DNA from: Shouchella patagoniensis
Lineage (GTDB): Bacteria; Bacillota; Bacilli; Bacillales; Bacillaceae_D
NCBI RefSeq assembly: GCF_002019705.1
Contig: NZ_KV917377.1
Coordinates: forward strand, 1,672,565-1,736,564
Length of the DNA stretch: 64,000 bases
Direction: 5' to 3'
Under the pieces are notes generated by a model. It was not told the DNA's origin, searched no databases, and was given only the letters and a program-made list of their open reading frames with translations. Each line of letters begins with the position of its first letter. Positions within the stretch are counted from its first letter, which is position 1. Below are positions 62,116 to 64,000 of the stretch, piece after piece. The translations under genes were made by a program, and so were the position numbers.

Positions 62116-62285
62116 TTATTTTTTTGATTGTTCATAATCACATCTACTCCTATTAGAGAGAAAGTTATCACTATTATAAAGTCGACAGATATGTTTAACC
62201 ATGATGAATTATTGAGAAATCTAGCGATTATCAAGCCAATTCCAACGACGGCCAACCAAGGTCATAATTTTTGCACCACATTCAT
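62082..62285 (-). pseudogene. Two-helix membrane protein gene broken by an in-frame TGA
   Basis: AGGGGG lies five bases before an ATG (62285). The frame reads MNVVQKL, then TGA, then PWLAVVGIGLIIARFLNNSS, a second helix NISVDFIIVITFSLIGVDVI and a Lys-rich end. TGG (Trp) to TGA would explain the stop. The preserved ribosome site and helices suggest recent loss. Confidence 0.5.
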
Positions 62286-62316
62286 GAGCTCCCCCTCACG
62301 CAAAGTTTATCATAAA

Positions 62317-62351
62317 AAGAGCGTATACGGCTATTAAGCCATACACGCTTC
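62317..62351 (-). terminator. Terminator after the 109-residue hypothetical gene
   Basis: On the minus strand AGCGTGTATGGCT pairs with AGCCGTATACGCT through G-U pairs, then CTTTTTATG. Confidence 0.7.
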
Positions 62352-62359
62352 AAACTAAA

Positions 62360-62689
62360 TTAATAATGGAGGTAGCTGTACGAGAAATTACCTTGTCTAT
62401 ATGAACAATGGAAATAGAAATCGATATCAGGGAAGTGGTATATAAGTTCTGTTGACTCAACTCCATTTAGATTAATATCCCGAGAAGCAACCAACTCTGC
62501 CTTGATGACCTGAAAATCATTTCCAGTACTTTTTAGCGTTGTTAATCCCGGCACCATATCATTGATTCGATCCTCGGTTGATTGATAACGTCTTCCATCA
62601 ATACCATTCACATAGTGGGTCTTTTCAAACGAATCGCCATTATACTCCAATAAATATGTTACCTCTTTTTTCCACTTCAATTCTTTCAT
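62360..62689 (-). CDS. Hypothetical protein (109 residues)
   Basis: Starts at the ATG at 62689 with AAAGGAG nine bases upstream; the frame open to 62710 has none. Soluble, beta-rich (VTYLLEYNGDSFEKTHYVNG, ELIYHFPDIDFYFHCSYRQG), no known motif. It lies in the variable strip next to groEL and may be a cargo gene of a former mobile element. Confidence 0.6.
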   Translation of the reverse strand: MKELKWKKEVTYLLEYNGDSFEKTHYVNGIDGRRYQSTEDRINDMVPGLTTLKSTGNDFQVIKAELVASRDINLNGVESTELIYHFPDIDFYFHCSYRQGNFSYSYLHY

Positions 62690-62769
62690 GTTTTTCATCT
62701 CCTTTATCATTTGATTCTATATATAAAGTGAACAAGAAAAGAATTAATCAAAGAAATATGAGGGTTTTT

Positions 62770-62910
62770 CACACCGGGTAAGCGGAGCAAGGAGGTGCTT
62801 TGTCCTCCATACGGTACATGATATAGGTATGCACTCCACTTGTAGCTTACTCAACCAGGCTTAATAGCCTGCAAATATGGAGCGCGGAATACGTAATATC
62901 GTATTGGGTA
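62770..62910. other. Structured intergenic segment, possible RNA
   Basis: Nested complementary pairs: GTAAGC (62778-62783) with GCTTAC (62845-62850), GGAG (62784-62787) with CTCC (62834-62837), GGAGG (62791-62795) with CCTCC (62804-62808); then CAGGCT/AGCCTG (62856-62871) and AATACG/CGTATT (62888-62905). It makes a branched fold in the 323-base gap between two minus-strand genes. It could be a leader of the 62360-62689 gene, a small RNA, or an intron/element relic. I cannot match it to a known RNA family. Confidence 0.35.
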
Positions 62911-63012
62911 CTCTCCCATACTTACATATTACTATGGTTTTAGACCTCAAAACTGCAAATACCCTTTAATTTAAACCATTGAAGTTTCAAAATGAAAGAC
63001 AGTCTTCTCCCT

Positions 63013-63291
63013 TTATTCCAAGTGATTATTAAATCTATGTTTTTCTTTGTTATCGACATCACCAATTAGAAATAATCTCTCTAACATATATTTCAGATAT
63101 AAATCATCCCAAGGGAAATGTTCTGTAATACTTATGTTAATTACACTTTCTATGCTAACACCTTTAGGAATTTTATCTTTATATTCTTCATATTTTTTTG
63201 GGTTAGCCGGGAGAATGGATCGAAACTCTGTCATATCTATAACATCTAGAACAAAATGAGTCATTATATTAGCAGGTTGTTTCTTTTTCAT
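63013..63291 (-). CDS. Hypothetical protein (92 residues)
   Basis: MKKKQPANIMTHFVLDVIDM starts an acidic soluble protein ending KYMLERLFLIGDVDNKEKHR. No strong ribosome site and no known motif. It may be a shortened gene; its neighbours in this strip are decayed. Confidence 0.45.
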   Translation of the reverse strand: MKKKQPANIMTHFVLDVIDMTEFRSILPANPKKYEEYKDKIPKGVSIESVINISITEHFPWDDLYLKYMLERLFLIGDVDNKEKHRFNNHLE

Positions 63292-63363
63292 CCAAGAAAG
63301 AACTTAAGAGCTATCTAGTTCCTCTGTGTGAATGATAATTCTCCATGTTATAGGAGACGTCTG

Positions 63364-63641
63364 AATGTACGTATATCCATAGTAATGCTGTATCGCCGTT
63401 TATATTTAATGAAACTGGCTGTTTTGGATAAATCACTCACCCCTCACTCATTAAGACACACTCACAAATCCTTACTTGCGGAAGCGGGCGTTTCGTAGAG
63501 GAGATCATGGATCAGCTTGATCATAAGAACGGTTCTGTAACAAAAGACGTTTATATAAATGTTACAAAATCACGTAAAAAAGAGGCTGCTGAGAAATTCA
63601 GCAACCTCATGCAAAGCGTTAGAAATGAGACTTCAGGGTAA
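63364..63641 (+). pseudogene. Frameshifted C-terminal remnant of a phage-type tyrosine recombinase
   Basis: One frame reads MLYRRLYLMKLAVLDKS, LTPHSLRHTHKSLLAEAGVS and then a TAG at 63496. The next frame continues VEEIMDQLDHKNGSVTKDVY, INVTKSRKKEAAEKFSNLM to a stop at 63641. A single lost G in TCG-GTA explains it. The HxxR box, the late His and the nucleophile Tyr of integrases are all recognisable. The N-terminal two thirds are missing. It ends 77 bases from the groEL stop codon, convergent with it. Confidence 0.82.
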
Positions 63642-63718
63642 AAAGTATGTCAATGACGCTTTTTACCTCCTGTTTTACCCCTACAATTCCCGTTCTATCA
63701 AGGCTTCACGGGCAGATG

Positions 63719-64000
63719 TTACATCATGCCGCCCATTCCACCCATACCGCCCATGCCGCCCATATCAGGCATTCCGGCACCGCCAGCATTCTCTTCAGGC
63801 TTATCTGCGATCACAGCTTCTGTTGTTAGGAACATTGCTGATACACTCGCAGCATTTTGAAGAGCTGAACGTGTTACTTTAACTGGATCAAGGATTCCAG
63901 TGTCAACCATGTTTACATACTCGCCTGTAGCAGCGTTGTATCCAATACCAACTGTTTCAGTTTTTAGTTTTTCAACAATGATTGAACCTTCCAAGCCAGC
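63719..64000 (-). CDS. groEL: Chaperonin GroEL, C-terminal part
   Basis: The frame runs on beyond the window edge. [50 protein letters not shown] and the Gly-Met tail [14 protein letters not shown] are diagnostic of GroEL. The TTG at 63994 is an internal Leu codon. The 60-kDa chaperonin folds cytosolic proteins with GroES, which should lie outside the window. Confidence 0.98.
   Translation of the reverse strand, partial: AGLEGSIIVEKLKTETVGIGYNAATGEYVNMVDTGILDPVKVTRSALQNAASVSAMFLTTEAVIADKPEENAGGAGMPDMGGMGGMGGMGGMM

Noticed and set aside
62128-62337. 69-residue plus-strand frame
   Set aside because: No ribosome site and incoherent composition; the opposite strand shows a ribosome site and two membrane helices, explaining the open frame.
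1-64000. CRISPR array, tRNA or rRNA genes
   Set aside because: No regularly spaced repeats and no tRNA- or rRNA-like segments were seen on either strand.

Overview
The window looks like a chromosomal segment of an endospore-forming, low-to-moderate GC member of the Bacillaceae. The evidence is strong AGGAGG-type ribosome sites with frequent GTG/TTG starts, a YjcZ-type spore protein, coat-like proteins with sigma-K-like promoters, an Sda sporulation checkpoint protein, and the block yeaC-yeaD-yebA-guaA, which has the same order in Bacillus subtilis. An ectoine-type transporter suggests a salt-tolerant or alkaliphilic relative. The species cannot be named from the sequence.

Layout. 0-3.5 kb: LytS/LytT-type two-component system (lytS is cut by the window edge) followed by a CstA-family transporter with a cre site. 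3.5-8.1 kb: keto-acid decarboxylase, a membrane-protein remnant, a P-loop kinase, an aldo/keto reductase and a His/Met-rich coat-like protein. 8.2-14.3 kb: guaA and the transglutaminase/DUF58/MoxR operon. 14.4-19.4 kb: one-cysteine thioredoxin, secreted phosphoesterase, YjcZ, a frameshifted Gly/Tyr-rich coat gene, a PBP3-type penicillin-binding protein and a nitroreductase.

19.5-33.3 kb is the most interesting part. It is a compact, apparently intact non-contractile phage-tail module: tail tube, G/GT assembly chaperones with an A9 slippery site, tape measure, Dit, a 1,877-residue tail-tip/fibre protein, DUF1617 and a SPOR-amidase. No portal, terminase, capsid, integrase or replication gene lies near it. 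It starts at a promoter whose spacer is filled by a LexA-type palindrome, and it is flanked by two paralogous DUF4429/SHOCT genes and an ArpU-type late regulator. I read it as a probable SOS-controlled F-type tailocin (headless phage-tail bacteriocin).

33.3-44.2 kb: ehuBCDA ectoine/hydroxyectoine importer with an intra-operon attenuator and a possible 41-residue upstream peptide; a lipoprotein; a HAD phosphatase; a CsbB/GtcA/YfhO-type cell-wall glycosylation operon; two tiny membrane proteins; a ferritin-like protein. 44.2-55 kb: a molybdenum island. It holds formate dehydrogenase, FdhD, DUF1641, a formate channel, and moaA, moaB, moaC, moaD, moaE, mobA, mobB and moeA, which together supply the cofactor of the dehydrogenase. 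55-60.8 kb: HpaB-type monooxygenase, alpha/beta hydrolase, PsiE, a preQ1 riboswitch with its queuosine-precursor transporter, and an LCP ligase.

60.9-64 kb: sda, then a decayed accessory strip with several tiny or broken genes, a structured intergenic segment and a frameshifted tyrosine-recombinase remnant abutting the 3' end of groEL, whose C-terminal part ends the window.
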